Assembly (NCBI GenBank): GCA_023381695.1
Contig: JAMCQP010000083.1
Location: 69,165 to 133,164, forward strand
Source of the DNA: Bacillota bacterium
GTDB lineage: Bacteria > Bacillota > UBA5301 > JAMCQP01
Reading direction: 5' to 3'
DNA length: 64,000 nucleotides
The translations under genes were made by a program, and so were the position numbers. Shown piece by piece: positions 7,852 through 16,640 of this stretch. The first letter of the stretch is position 1; every line of letters begins with the position of its first letter. The notes below the pieces were generated by a model. That model saw only the letters and a list, made by a program, of their open reading frames with translations. It was not told where the DNA came from and ran no database searches.

Positions 7852-8881
7852 ATGTTTTGGGAACGTTTTACCAAAGATATGGGGATCGACCTGGGGACGG
7901 CAAATACCCTGGTCTATCTCAAAAGGGAAAGGCATTGTCCTTCAGGAGCCTTCGGTGGTCGCCATCGATCAGGAAACGCATGAGGTCTTTGCCGTGGGGA
8001 CGGATGCCAAGCGGATGGTGGGGCGCACGCCCGGCAACATCGTGGCCATCCGGCCGATGCGGGACGGGGTGATTGCCGACTTCGACACCACGGAAAAGAT
8101 GCTGCGCCACTTCATCCAGAAGACGCAAAAGCGCAAGAGCATGTTCCGGCCGCGAATCCTGGTCTCCATTCCTTCCGGGGTCACCGAGGTGGAGAAACGG
8201 GCGGTGATGGACGCCACGCTGCAAGCCGGGGCCCGGGATGCCAGGCTGATCGAGGAACCGATGGCGGCGGCCATTGGGGCGGGCCTGCCCATCCAGGAGG
8301 CCACCGGCAGCATGATTGTGGATATCGGCGGCGGCACCACCGAGGTGGCGGTGATCTCCCTGGGCGGGATTGTGGCCAGCCGCTCGATCCGGGTGGCCGG
8401 GGACGAGATGGACGAAGCCATTGTTCAGCATGTGAAACGCACCTACAATCTAATGATTGGCGAGCGGACCGCCGAAGAGATCAAAAAAGAGATCGGGTCC
8501 GCCTACGGCTTTGAAGAAGAGGCTTCCATGGAGGCCCGCGGGCGGGATCTGGTTACCGGGCTTCCCAAGACCATTCGCGTGACCTCCGGCGAGATCCGGG
8601 AGGCGCTGGCGGAACCGGTGATGGCCATCACGGAGGCCGTCCGGTTGACCCTGGAGAAGACCCCGCCGGAACTGGCCGCCGATATCATGGACAAGGGAAT
8701 CGTGATGGCGGGCGGCGGCTCGCTTTTGCGCGGCCTGGACAAGTACCTTCGCCAGGAGACCGGGATGCCCGTCAATCTGGCGGAGGATCCCCTTACCTGC
8801 GTGGCCATGGGAGCCGGGGTTGCCCTCGAGCACTTTGATCTCCTTCAAAGGGTGCTGGTTTCCCCAAGGAGGTTAGGATAA
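7852..8881 (+). pseudogene. mreB: mreB, rod-shape actin homologue, split by a one-base frameshift
   Basis: MreB is the actin-like filament that guides side-wall synthesis with MreCD, RodA and PBP2. The true start is the ATG at 7852: '[23 protein letters not shown]' is a textbook MreB N terminus. After the codon at 7918 the frame breaks. An extra A in AAAAGGGAAAGG at about 7921-7924 shifts the reading, and the rest ('[15 protein letters not shown]...') continues in the frame of track ORF 7805-8881. Removing one A gives a 342-aa protein of normal length with the phosphate-binding motifs '[13 protein letters not shown]' and '[12 protein letters not shown]'. The N-terminal frame as written ends after 43 codons. 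Everything else is intact and the rest of the mre unit is whole, so a read error in an A-run or slippage-corrected expression are likelier than true loss. Confidence 0.8.
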
Positions 8882-8933
8882 CCGGGGGCGCGGCCCCCCG
8901 CAGGGCCAGAAGACGCTAGGAGGCGTGGGAACC

Positions 8934-10007
8934 GTGAGTAGGACGTTTGACAAGAGAAGGGGCCTGATCACCTCAGGTGTCGTGATCTTTCTGTTGATAA
9001 GCCTGGTCGCGGTGACGTCGAGGGATAGACCGCAGGCCACCTGGATCGAGCGCATGGTCCGGGATGCACTGGTGCCTTTGCAGAGCGTTTTGAGCAACAC
9101 TACTTACGGCATAGCCAAGAACCTGGCGATGTTCCGGGAACTGGGGCGCCTGCGCGCGGAAAACCAGGCGTTGCGCGCCGAGGTCTCGCGGCTGCAAACC
9201 GCCAACAGCCACATGGAGGAGTACCGCCGGGAGAACCAGCGCTGGAAGCTGCTTTTAGACTTCCGCGAGGAGTCCATACACAAACTTCTGGCGGCTCAGG
9301 TGGTGGCCAGGGATACCTCCAACTGGTTCAGCACCCTGGTGATCAATAGAGGCGCGACCGACGGCGTCAAAAAAGGGATGCCGGTGATCAGCGACGAAGG
9401 GGTGGTGGGCCAGATTCGCCAGGTTAACCCGCGTTCATCGGTGGTCCTTTTGATTTTGGACTCCAAAAGCGCCGTCGGCGGCCAGATCCAGGAATCAAGG
9501 GATTTTGTCCTGGTGGAGGGCTCCGCCGACCGCCTGGGAAATGGCGAGGTCAAGCCCCTTGGGCCGCATATCAAGCTGCGCAAGGGTGATCATGTGGTTA
9601 CCTCGGGGTTGGGGGAGTTCTTTCCCAAGGGATTGCCCCTTGGGCGTATCGAGCAGGTGACCATGGGGAGATTCGGGCTCTCCGCCAAGGGTACTTTAAC
9701 CCCGGCCGTGAATTTTGCGCGGCTGGAGGAAGTTTTTGTGATCACCAGGGCTTCCGCGCTGCTTGATGAGGGGACCTACCCGGCTTACTCTGGAAACCGT
9801 CAACCGAAGGATCAACCGCGGGGGAAGAGCCTTCCGGGCAAGAAGAGCGCGCCCGCTGCCTCGGGGCAGACCGCTCCGGCCGGCCCAACCCCGCAGGCCA
9901 GCCCAACCCCGCAGGCCGGCCCAACCCCGCAGGCCGGCAACAATCCTCCTGCGGGCCAACAACCGGTGGAACAGCCGGCTCCCGGTAATGGAGGGGGCAA
10001 TAACTAG
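8934..10007 (+). CDS. mreC: Rod-shape determining protein MreC
   Basis: A 357-aa bitopic protein with a short cytosolic start, one membrane helix ('GVVIFLLISLVAVTS'), a coiled coil ('LRAENQALRAEVSRLQTANSHMEEYRREN') and the beta-rich MreC domain ('VVARDTSNWFSTLVINRGATDGVKKGMPV', 'GDHVVTSGLGEFFPKGLPLGRI'). It is extracytoplasmic and scaffolds the elongasome. The GTG at 8934 is preferred because GGAGG lies ten bases before it. The track start at 8925 is too close. The C-terminal 80 residues are Pro/Gln/Ala-rich and hold a tandem hexapeptide, which is not part of the usual fold. Confidence 0.92.
   Translation: MSRTFDKRRGLITSGVVIFLLISLVAVTSRDRPQATWIERMVRDALVPLQSVLSNTTYGIAKNLAMFRELGRLRAENQALRAEVSRLQTANSHMEEYRRENQRWKLLLDFREESIHKLLAAQVVARDTSNWFSTLVINRGATDGVKKGMPVISDEGVVGQIRQVNPRSSVVLLILDSKSAVGGQIQESRDFVLVEGSADRLGNGEVKPLGPHIKLRKGDHVVTSGLGEFFPKGLPLGRIEQVTMGRFGLSAKGTLTPAVNFARLEEVFVITRASALLDEGTYPAYSGNRQPKDQPRGKSLPGKKSAPAASGQTAPAGPTPQASPTPQAGPTPQAGNNPPAGQQPVEQPAPGNGGGNN
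9885..9938 (+). repeat. Three tandem 18-base repeats in the mreC tail
   Basis: Three head-to-tail copies of CCAACCCCGCAGGCCRGC, the first with one base change, encode PTPQA(S/G) units in frame at the C terminus of MreC. The copies are nearly identical at DNA level, so the array is probably young and may vary in number between strains. Confidence 0.9.
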
Positions 10008-10523
10008 ATGCATCTTGTGGTCATCGGGCTGGTATTGTTTATAAGTGTGATACTTCAGGCCACGGTATTGCCGCACCTGCAGATCTTCGGCATCAAGCCG
10101 GATCTGGTCTCGTTGGTGGTGGTGGCCTTCGCTCTTTTTCGCGGCCGGTACCAGGGCGCGGCGGTGGGAATCAGCGGGGGATTGATGATTGACTTCTTAC
10201 GGGGGGACTTTTTGGGACTTTCGGCCTTGTCCAAAGGGATCGTGGGGTTTCTGCTGGGAACCATGGAGGAACGGGTCTTCAACGATGATTTCATTATACC
10301 GGTGGTAACCGCCTTTGCAGGCACTTTGGCCGATCAGTTGCTTTTTTTGATCCTGGGCGACGCTTTTGGGCTGGATTATCCCGTCTGGCCGGGGATCTTT
10401 GCAATTGCCCTCCCAACTGCGCTTTACACCGCGATGCTGATGCCGCTCTTCTATAACAGGCTTTATGGATTGAACCGCCGCCTGATCAAAGTGAGCTGGG
10501 AGGTAAGGCGAAAGCTATTCTAA
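10008..10523 (+). CDS. mreD: Rod-shape determining protein MreD
   Basis: A 171-aa membrane protein with five or six hydrophobic segments and the MreD pattern 'LPHLQIFGIKPDLVSLVVVAFALFRGRYQGA..GISGGLMIDFL'. It begins directly after the mreC stop and precedes mrdA, the usual order. MreD is an integral membrane partner of MreC in the elongation complex. Confidence 0.9.
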   Translation: MHLVVIGLVLFISVILQATVLPHLQIFGIKPDLVSLVVVAFALFRGRYQGAAVGISGGLMIDFLRGDFLGLSALSKGIVGFLLGTMEERVFNDDFIIPVVTAFAGTLADQLLFLILGDAFGLDYPVWPGIFAIALPTALYTAMLMPLFYNRLYGLNRRLIKVSWEVRRKLF

Positions 10524-10535
10524 GGGGTGACCCGG

Positions 10536-12635
10536 ATGACCGCCAGGGAACTGGAGCAGCGGCTGCGATTTTTGTCATACTTTGTGATCGTGGTCTTCAC
10601 GGCGCTCTTTTTCAGGCTGTGGTATCTCCAGATCATGCAGGGCGCGATCTTCGCCGAACGTGCCATGACTAACAGCATGCGCAGGGTGGTCATTACCGCC
10701 CCGCGCGGGATCTTCTACGACCGGAACGGCAAGCGGCTGGTGGACAGCAGGCTGGCCTTTACGGTTTCGGTGATCCCCAGGGAGTTGCCCGGGGATCCGC
10801 GGGAGACCTACCGCAAGCTCGGCCGCATCCTGGGGATGGATCCGCGGGAGATCGAGATGGCGGTCGCCAACCCGAACAACATGCCCTACTACCCCGTCCG
10901 GCTGAAACGGGACGTGGACGCCAGAACGGTCACCCTGGTGGAGGAGAACCGCCTGGATCTCCCGGGGGTAATCGTGGAGGAGCTGCCGGTGCGGGATTAC
11001 CTTTACGGGCATTACGCCGCGCACCTGTTCGGGTATCTGGGCAACATCAGCGAGAAGGAATACAATTATTACAAGGACTACGGCTACCTGGCCTCGGACG
11101 TGATCGGCAAGATGGGGCTGGAGCGCGATTACGAACAGTATCTGCGCGGGGTGGACGGCGGCCAGCAGGTGGAGGTCAACAAGGTCAACCGCCCGATCCG
11201 GGTCCTGGGCGAAGTGGAGCCGATTCCGGGGAACAACCTGGTTCTGACGCTGGACAGCCACATCCAGCAGGTGGCGGAGGAAGCTTTAGACCAACAACTC
11301 ACCTGGATCCGCCAGAATACCGGCTATAAAAATGCCAGGGCCGCCGCGGTGATCGCCTTAAACCCCAAGACCGGCGAAATTTTGGCCATGGCCAGCCGGC
11401 CGGATTTCGACCCCAACCGCTTCGTCGGCGGGGTTCCGGCGGAATACTGGGGGGAACTCTCCAAAGACCCCTTCCATCCTTTTACCAACCGGGTGACCCA
11501 GGCGGCGCTTCCTCCGGGTTCCACGTTCAAGGCGGTAACCGGGATTGCAGCCCTGGAAGAGGGCAAGGCCACCCCCAGCGATTATTTTTATGATCTGAAC
11601 GGGCGTGATCCGGTTTACCCGCAGAAGACCGACTGGGGCCTGGCTGAGGGCATTTTCCACGGCAAGCAGACGATGGTCGAGGGGTTGCAGAACTCCTGCA
11701 ACATCGTCTTTTATGAGCTGGGCCGGAGGGTGGGGATCAACCGGCTGGCGTACTGGGCCAGGGAGTTGGGATTGGGCCAGCCTACGGGCCTCCAGCTTTC
11801 GCCCACCGAACGGTACGGCACCGTCCCGGATGAGGAATGGAAGAGGAAGCATTTCAGCCGCCCCGACGACAAGGTCTGGTATCCCATCGAGACCCTGGAT
11901 GTGGCCATCGGCCAGGGGGCTCTGGAGGTTACCCCGCTTCAGCTGGCCAATTTATACGCCGAGATTGCCAATGGCGGAACGGCTTACCGGCCTTTTGTGG
12001 TAAAGGAGATCGCCTCCAGGGATGGCCGGGTGATCAAGAGGTTCAGGCCGGAGGTTCTCCGGCGGGTGAGATTAAAACCCCAGACCGTGGCCACCATCAA
12101 AGAAGGGCTGACCAAGGTGGTGGGGGAGGGTACCGCCGCTTACGCCTTTCAGGGGTTCCCGATTCCGGTGGCCGGGAAGACCGGCACGGCTGAAATCGCC
12201 CGGGGAGTCCGCGATGTACATGCCTGGTTCGTCGCCTTCGCGCCGGTTGATGACCCGCAGATTGTGGTGGTAACCATGGTGGAGCGGGGCGGCCATGGCG
12301 GCTCTTCGGCGGCCCCCGTGGCGCGCAAGGTGATGGAGGCGTTCTTCGGTCTGGATAAACTGGATAAACCCAAAGAGGTTCCTAAGGAGAAGCAAGTCAA
12401 GAGCCCGCCGGCAAATCCCCCCGCGGACGCGCCCAATCAAACCCAGGCGACGCCGTCCCAGGCGGCTCCCGCCACGCCATCTCCGGCGCCGACCGTGGGA
12501 TCCCCTCCGGCGCCGCCCCAGACGCTCCCGGCAGTTCCTTCCGCGCCCAGCCCCGGAACAAACGCCGGACAGCCTTCCGCTGGCGGAGGGAATAGTTCGA
12601 CAGAGCCAGAAAAGCCCGCGCCCGCCAACCCATAG
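10536..12635 (+). CDS. mrdA: Penicillin-binding protein 2, elongation transpeptidase
   Basis: A 699-aa class B PBP. It has one N-terminal membrane helix, a dimerisation domain ('RGIFYDRNGKRLVDSRLAF', 'GKMGLERDYEQYLRG') and a transpeptidase domain. The active-site triad is visible: SxxK in 'PPGSTFKAVTG', SxN in 'NSCNIVFYELG' and KTG in 'GKTGTAEI'. It cross-links peptidoglycan with RodA during elongation. The ATG at 10536 has GGGG eight bases upstream, better than the GTG at 10527. The last 75 residues are a Pro/Ala/Thr-rich tail past the catalytic domain that would lie outside the membrane. A similar tail occurs in MreC. Confidence 0.93.
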   Translation: MTARELEQRLRFLSYFVIVVFTALFFRLWYLQIMQGAIFAERAMTNSMRRVVITAPRGIFYDRNGKRLVDSRLAFTVSVIPRELPGDPRETYRKLGRILGMDPREIEMAVANPNNMPYYPVRLKRDVDARTVTLVEENRLDLPGVIVEELPVRDYLYGHYAAHLFGYLGNISEKEYNYYKDYGYLASDVIGKMGLERDYEQYLRGVDGGQQVEVNKVNRPIRVLGEVEPIPGNNLVLTLDSHIQQVAEEALDQQLTWIRQNTGYKNARAAAVIALNPKTGEILAMASRPDFDPNRFVGGVPAEYWGELSKDPFHPFTNRVTQAALPPGSTFKAVTGIAALEEGKATPSDYFYDLNGRDPVYPQKTDWGLAEGIFHGKQTMVEGLQNSCNIVFYELGRRVGINRLAYWARELGLGQPTGLQLSPTERYGTVPDEEWKRKHFSRPDDKVWYPIETLDVAIGQGALEVTPLQLANLYAEIANGGTAYRPFVVKEIASRDGRVIKRFRPEVLRRVRLKPQTVATIKEGLTKVVGEGTAAYAFQGFPIPVAGKTGTAEIARGVRDVHAWFVAFAPVDDPQIVVVTMVERGGHGGSSAAPVARKVMEAFFGLDKLDKPKEVPKEKQVKSPPANPPADAPNQTQATPSQAAPATPSPAPTVGSPPAPPQTLPAVPSAPSPGTNAGQPSAGGGNSSTEPEKPAPANP

Positions 12636-12714
12636 GGTAAATTTGGCATTTCACCAGAAGGAATCCACAGTTCCGTGGCGAAGTAAATGAGCAGCATCCG
12701 GGAAGAGGCTGAAT

Positions 12715-13410
12715 ATGGGGGAAGTTGGAATGCCGCGGGAGTTGGTTGTCTTCAAGGGGTCAAGACAAGGCTTGAAGGTGCTGCTTGACCCGGAAGCGGA
12801 GTTTTCTGCGGTGGCGGGTGAACTCCGGCGGAAACTCACCCGCTCGGACGGCTTTTTTGCAGGCGCGTCCGTCAGGATATCGACCGGTGGGCGCGAGTTG
12901 CCGCCGGAACAGATAGGCGAGCTGGCCCGGATCGTGAAAGAAGAGTTTGGGCTGAAACTTTCGGCGATAGAGCAGTTGAACGAGGATCTGGCCTGGGAGC
13001 CCTCCGAAAATGAAGGGCAGGCAAGCGGCGCCGCTTCCCGCCTGGTGGATCAGGGCGGCTTTGACTCCCGGATGATGGATCGGGCCACCTTGATGGTGAA
13101 ACGGACCTTGCGCTCCGGCCAAAGCGTCAGGTACAACGGAAATGTGGTGGTGCTGGGGGATGCCAACCCCGGCTCGGAGATCATCGCCAGCGGTGACATC
13201 ATTGTCATGGGCAGCCTCAGGGGGGTTGCCCACGCAGGCGCGACGGGGGATAGACAGGCAATGGTGGCGGCCTTCCGCCTCTTGCCCACCCAGCTCCGAA
13301 TCGCGCATTTTATCGCCCGGGCTCCCGATGAAAAGCAGCCACTGCCCAATGTCCCGGAGATTGCGCGGATCAAGGACGACCTTGTGGTGGTAGAGGAGTA
13401 CGTATCTTAA
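12715..13410 (+). CDS. minC: Septum site-determining protein MinC
   Basis: A 231-aa FtsZ polymerisation inhibitor. The N-terminal domain ('FKGSRQGLKVLLDPEAEFSAVAGELRRKL') joins through a short linker to the C-terminal beta-helix ('TLRSGQSVRYNGNVVVLGDANPGSEIIASGDIIVMGSLRGVAHAGATGD'), which binds MinD and FtsZ. GGAAGAGG precedes the ATG. An alternative ATG 15 bases on is possible. minD follows 29 bases downstream. Confidence 0.93.
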   Translation: MGEVGMPRELVVFKGSRQGLKVLLDPEAEFSAVAGELRRKLTRSDGFFAGASVRISTGGRELPPEQIGELARIVKEEFGLKLSAIEQLNEDLAWEPSENEGQASGAASRLVDQGGFDSRMMDRATLMVKRTLRSGQSVRYNGNVVVLGDANPGSEIIASGDIIVMGSLRGVAHAGATGDRQAMVAAFRLLPTQLRIAHFIARAPDEKQPLPNVPEIARIKDDLVVVEEYVS

Positions 13411-13439
13411 ATCGGCAGGGCGCAGGGGGAGGAGTTTCC

Positions 13440-14243
13440 ATGGCGGGGAAAGTGATAGTGATTACCTCTGGTAAAGGCGGGGTGGGCAAAACCACAACCA
13501 CCGCCAACCTGGGGACCGGCCTGGCGGCGCTGGGCCGCAAGGTGGCGCTCTTGGACGCGGATATTGGGTTGCGTAACCTTGACGTGGTCATGGGTCTGGA
13601 GAACCGGATCGTTTATGACATCGTGGATGTGGCGGAGGGAAACTGCCGTCTGCGCCAGGCTCTGATCAAGGACAAGAGGTATGAACATCTGTTTTTGCTG
13701 CCCGCGGCGCAGACGCGGGACAAGAACGCGGTGACGCCGGAACAGATGAAGAATATTTGCGATGAGCTCCGGAAAGAATTCGACTACATCCTGATCGATT
13801 CGCCCGCCGGTATTGAACAGGGATTTAAAAATGCGATTGCCGGCGCCGATTCAGCGATCATTGTCACCACCCCGGAGGTTTCCGCGGTGCGGGATGCGGA
13901 CAGGATTATCGGACTTCTGGAAGCGGCTGAGCTACGGGACCCCAAACTGATTTTGAACCGTCTCCGGCCGGATATGGTGAAGAAAGGCGACATGATGGAT
14001 ATCGATGATGTGATCGAGATCCTGGCCATCTCGCTCATCGGGGTGGTGCCGGAGGACGAGAATATCATCATCTTCACCAACCGGGGCGAACCCGTGGTGC
14101 TGGATCAAAACTCGCCGGCGGGACAGGCTTATCGTAACATAGTGCGGCGGCTGGAGGGGGAAGAGGTCCCGTTGATGAGCTTTCAGGGTTCCAGCAGCTT
14201 TCTGTCGCTATTCAAACGCCTGGTGGGAATAGGAGGGCGTTGA
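13440..14243 (+). CDS. minD: Septum site-determining ATPase MinD
   Basis: A 267-aa ParA/MinD ATPase. The deviant Walker A 'GKGGVGKTTTTANLG' is at residues 11-25, with 'LLDADIGLRNLDVVMGLENR' and 'DYILIDSPAGIEQGF'. It dimerises on the membrane with ATP through a C-terminal amphipathic helix, here 'SFLSLFKRLVGIG', and recruits MinC. The Shine-Dalgarno GGGGGAGGAG precedes the ATG. minE follows after one base. Confidence 0.96.
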   Translation: MAGKVIVITSGKGGVGKTTTTANLGTGLAALGRKVALLDADIGLRNLDVVMGLENRIVYDIVDVAEGNCRLRQALIKDKRYEHLFLLPAAQTRDKNAVTPEQMKNICDELRKEFDYILIDSPAGIEQGFKNAIAGADSAIIVTTPEVSAVRDADRIIGLLEAAELRDPKLILNRLRPDMVKKGDMMDIDDVIEILAISLIGVVPEDENIIIFTNRGEPVVLDQNSPAGQAYRNIVRRLEGEEVPLMSFQGSSSFLSLFKRLVGIGGR

Positions 14244-14244
14244 G

Positions 14245-14547
14245 ATGAACGGGGTCAATCTGATGGATCTCCTGTCACAGATCTTTGGCAAGGATCCCGA
14301 GATGAAGAGCAAGGATACCGCCAAAGAACGTCTACGGCTGGTGCTGGTTCATGACCGGACCAGCATCTCTCCCCAACTTCTGGAGACCCTCCGGGAAGAG
14401 TTAATCGCCGGGATCTCCAAATACCTGGAGATCGACGAGGGAGGCCTGGAGGTCAACCTGGACCGCAATGAACGCGCAGTGGCCCTGGTGGCCAGTATCC
14501 CGATCCGGAAGATGAAACGCCCCTTCGACGTTGCCGTCGAACGATGA
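14245..14547 (+). CDS. minE: Cell division topological specificity factor MinE
   Basis: A 100-aa protein with the MinE pattern: the amphipathic start 'VNLMDLLSQIFGK', the contact helix 'SKDTAKERLRLVLVHDRTSISPQLLETLREEL' and a beta domain. MinE stimulates MinD ATPase and drives oscillation. Having MinE as well as MinC and MinD marks an oscillating system, as in many Clostridia, instead of a DivIVA-anchored one. Confidence 0.94.
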   Translation: MNGVNLMDLLSQIFGKDPEMKSKDTAKERLRLVLVHDRTSISPQLLETLREELIAGISKYLEIDEGGLEVNLDRNERAVALVASIPIRKMKRPFDVAVER

Positions 14548-14551
14548 TCAT

Positions 14552-14570
14552 GGTGCCCTTCGGGCACCTT
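14552..14570 (+). other. Strong hairpin between minE and rodA
   Basis: GGTGCCC and GGGCACC form a perfect seven-pair stem around a three-base loop, followed by TTCCTTAT. The T-run is short and broken, so it may be a partial terminator or a processing site and not a full stop. Confidence 0.5.
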
Positions 14571-14620
14571 CCTTATATGTGCGACAATGGATGATCCATG
14601 CAATAAAGGATGCGGTTGCC

Positions 14621-15736
14621 ATGATCGATAAGCGCCTTGTAAAAAATCTGGATCTGCCTTTACTGGGGGTGGTTCTGGGGATCACCGCCTTCGGCATTCT
14701 GGCGGTGTACAGCGCCACCCATGCCTCCATGGTTGAAAACGGCGGCAACCCCTATTATTTTGCCACCAAACAGGCCGTCGGGGCGGCGGTGGGGCTGGTG
14801 GCCATGGCGTTTGTCATCAATTTCGATTACCGGGGCCTGGATAAGTTCACCCCGTACATCTATGTGGGGAATCTGATCCTCCTCGGGGTGACACTGGTGA
14901 TGGGCAAGGTGGTCTCCGGGGCGCAGAGCTGGCTGGCGCTGGGGCCGTTGAGTTCTTTCCAGCCTTCCGAGATCGCCAAGATCGCCATTGTGATCACCCT
15001 GGCCAAGCATCTCGAGGCCAAACGCGATCTCCAGAAGTTGAAAGGACTGGCGTCGCCGTTTGTTCATGTGGGGGTTCCCATGGCGCTGATTCTTTTGCAG
15101 CCAGATCTCGGGACGGCGATGGTCTTTGTGGGGATTCTCTTCGGGATGCTTTTGATCGCCGGGGCCCGACCGAGGCATTTGCTGGGGATCATTTTTCTTT
15201 TTGCGGCGCTCTCTCCCCTGGTCTACTTCTTTGTCTTAAAGGACTACCAGCAGGCCAGGATCATGACCTTTTTCAATCCCTATGCGGATAGCAGGGGCAG
15301 CGGCTATAACGTCATTCAGGCGATGATTGCCGTGGGATCCGGCCGTTTTTTTGGCAAGGGGCTCTTTTCGGGCACCCAGACCCAGTTGAACTTCGTGCCG
15401 GAACATCATACCGACTTCATCTTTTCGGTGGTTGGCGAGGAATTGGGGTTTGTGGGCAGCATCCTCCTTTTAAGCGGCTATTTCTTCATCATCTGGCGGG
15501 GGATCAGGACGGTCTCCCATGCGCGGGAAAATTTTGGAACGCTTCTGGCCACCGGGATCATCTCCATGATGCTCTTTCACATCCTGATCAATATTGGGAT
15601 GAACGTGGGGATCATGCCGGTGACCGGAATTCCGCTGCCGTTTATGAGCTTCGGCAGCAGCTCCCTGGTGACCAATCTGATCGGGATCGGTTTCCTGCTG
15701 AATATCTATATGCGACGGCAAAAGATCTTGTTTTAG
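14621..15736 (+). CDS. rodA: RodA peptidoglycan glycosyltransferase (SEDS family)
   Basis: A 371-aa membrane protein with about ten helices and SEDS motifs: 'YSATHAS', 'QPSEIAKIAIVITLA', 'QPDLGTAMVF', 'AMIAVGSGRFFGKGLFSGTQTQLNFVPEHHTDFIFSVVGEELGF' and 'PLPFMSFGSSSLVTNLIGIG'. RodA polymerises glycan strands from lipid II and pairs with PBP2 (mrdA upstream). The track ORF opens 90 bases earlier, but the ATG at 14621 with AAAGGA ten bases before gives the family start. Confidence 0.94.
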   Translation: MIDKRLVKNLDLPLLGVVLGITAFGILAVYSATHASMVENGGNPYYFATKQAVGAAVGLVAMAFVINFDYRGLDKFTPYIYVGNLILLGVTLVMGKVVSGAQSWLALGPLSSFQPSEIAKIAIVITLAKHLEAKRDLQKLKGLASPFVHVGVPMALILLQPDLGTAMVFVGILFGMLLIAGARPRHLLGIIFLFAALSPLVYFFVLKDYQQARIMTFFNPYADSRGSGYNVIQAMIAVGSGRFFGKGLFSGTQTQLNFVPEHHTDFIFSVVGEELGFVGSILLLSGYFFIIWRGIRTVSHARENFGTLLATGIISMMLFHILINIGMNVGIMPVTGIPLPFMSFGSSSLVTNLIGIGFLLNIYMRRQKILF

Positions 15737-15748
15737 GAGCTAAGCCGT

Positions 15749-16186
15749 ATGGCCCTTGGAATTACTCGCAAAGCGGAATACGCCATTTCGTTGCTGGTAG
15801 ACCTTGCCTTGCACGAGGATGGGTTCACCCTGTCCAGGCAGATTGCCCAGCGGCAACGGATTCCATCCAATCTGTTGCCCCAGATTGCGGCCATTCTCGG
15901 CAAGAAGGGATGGGTGCACGGGATCAGGGGCGCGGGCGGCGGGCTGCGGTTGGCCGTGGATCCGGCCCGGATATCCGTGGAAGATGTGATTCAACTGATC
16001 GAGGGCCCCGTCGCGCTTAATAAATGCCTCGTGGACGAGGGCGGATGTGACAGGCAGCCTGAATGCCCTCTTCATGGCGTTTGGGCGAAAGCGCAATTAC
16101 GGATGCTGGAGGTGCTGGGAGGCACCACCATCCGGGACCTGGTGGACGCCAAGCTGGCCCTTCTGCCAAAAAAAGACCCGGAGTAG
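15749..16186 (+). CDS. Rrf2 family transcriptional regulator, cysteine-containing
   Basis: A 145-aa winged-helix regulator opening 'GITRKAEYAISLLVDLAL', with 'IRGAGGGLRLAVDPARISVEDVIQLIEGP'. Three cysteines in 'CLVDEGGCDRQPEC' match the iron-sulfur-binding loop of IscR/RsrR-type members. It probably senses iron-sulfur or redox status. It has its own terminator and lies twelve bases after rodA. No isc/suf genes are near, so its targets cannot be told here. Confidence 0.88.
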   Translation: MALGITRKAEYAISLLVDLALHEDGFTLSRQIAQRQRIPSNLLPQIAAILGKKGWVHGIRGAGGGLRLAVDPARISVEDVIQLIEGPVALNKCLVDEGGCDRQPECPLHGVWAKAQLRMLEVLGGTTIRDLVDAKLALLPKKDPE

Positions 16187-16203
16187 AAACCAAAGTGGAT
16201 ACA

Positions 16204-16238
16204 AAACTTGCTGGCCAACCGGTCGGCAAGTTTTTTTT
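16204..16238 (+). terminator. Rho-independent terminator after the Rrf2 gene
   Basis: CTTGC/GCAAG with an inner GGCC/GGTC stem and an AACC loop, followed by eight T. It closes the mre-min-rodA-rrf2 block. Confidence 0.9.
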
Positions 16239-16318
16239 ATTGCCCCGAAAGACATAGACTGTCCGCCGGTCCAATAGAATTACGGTGAGCAAACACTTCG
16301 GCACGGGAGGAAAACCCG

Positions 16319-16597
16319 GTGAGATGGGAACGCACCCTGAGAAAGACCTCTTTTTCCATCCTGATCTTTTTGGGCATCAATGCCTTGAGCTCCGTAAATC
16401 TGCCGTCGGCCAGGCTGGTGCGAAACTATGTTTCCTTTGCGCTCACCACAAAGTACGACTATTCCGCCATGCTCAAGCAGGCGCAAAACCTGGGCTCTTT
16501 TTCGGGCAGAGTGAACTGGAAGGACCTCTGGCAACGGATCCGCACCGGACGCAGTCCAAAAACGGAGGAACCGGCGGCCGGTCAACCCGGTGATTAG
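16319..16597 (+). CDS. Short SpoIVFA-like protein lacking the M23 domain
   Basis: A 92-aa protein with a basic start, one membrane helix ('SILIFLGINALSSV') and a short outer part ('YVSFALTTKYDYSAMLKQAQNL'). In many Clostridia the gene directly before the M50 protease is a SpoIVFA-like M23 protein with this kind of N terminus. Here the LytM/M23 part is missing: only 43 bases separate the stop from the protease start, so there is no room for a remnant. The GTG at 16319 has GGGAGG eight bases before it. It may still anchor or inhibit the protease, or be a relic. The SpoIVFA link rests mainly on position. Confidence 0.6.
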   Translation: MRWERTLRKTSFSILIFLGINALSSVNLPSARLVRNYVSFALTTKYDYSAMLKQAQNLGSFSGRVNWKDLWQRIRTGRSPKTEEPAAGQPGD

Positions 16598-16640
16598 GGC
16601 TCCGCGGACAAAAGGGGGATGAGCAAGGGGCGAGGTCGGA

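Noticed and set aside
7915-7935. Programmed +1 ribosomal frameshift in mreB
   Set aside because: No known need for it in MreB and no stop or rare codon at the shift point as in prfB. An indel error or mutation is simpler.
9885-9938. Short tandem repeats as a CRISPR array
   Set aside because: The units are head-to-tail without spacers and encode an in-frame hexapeptide in mreC.
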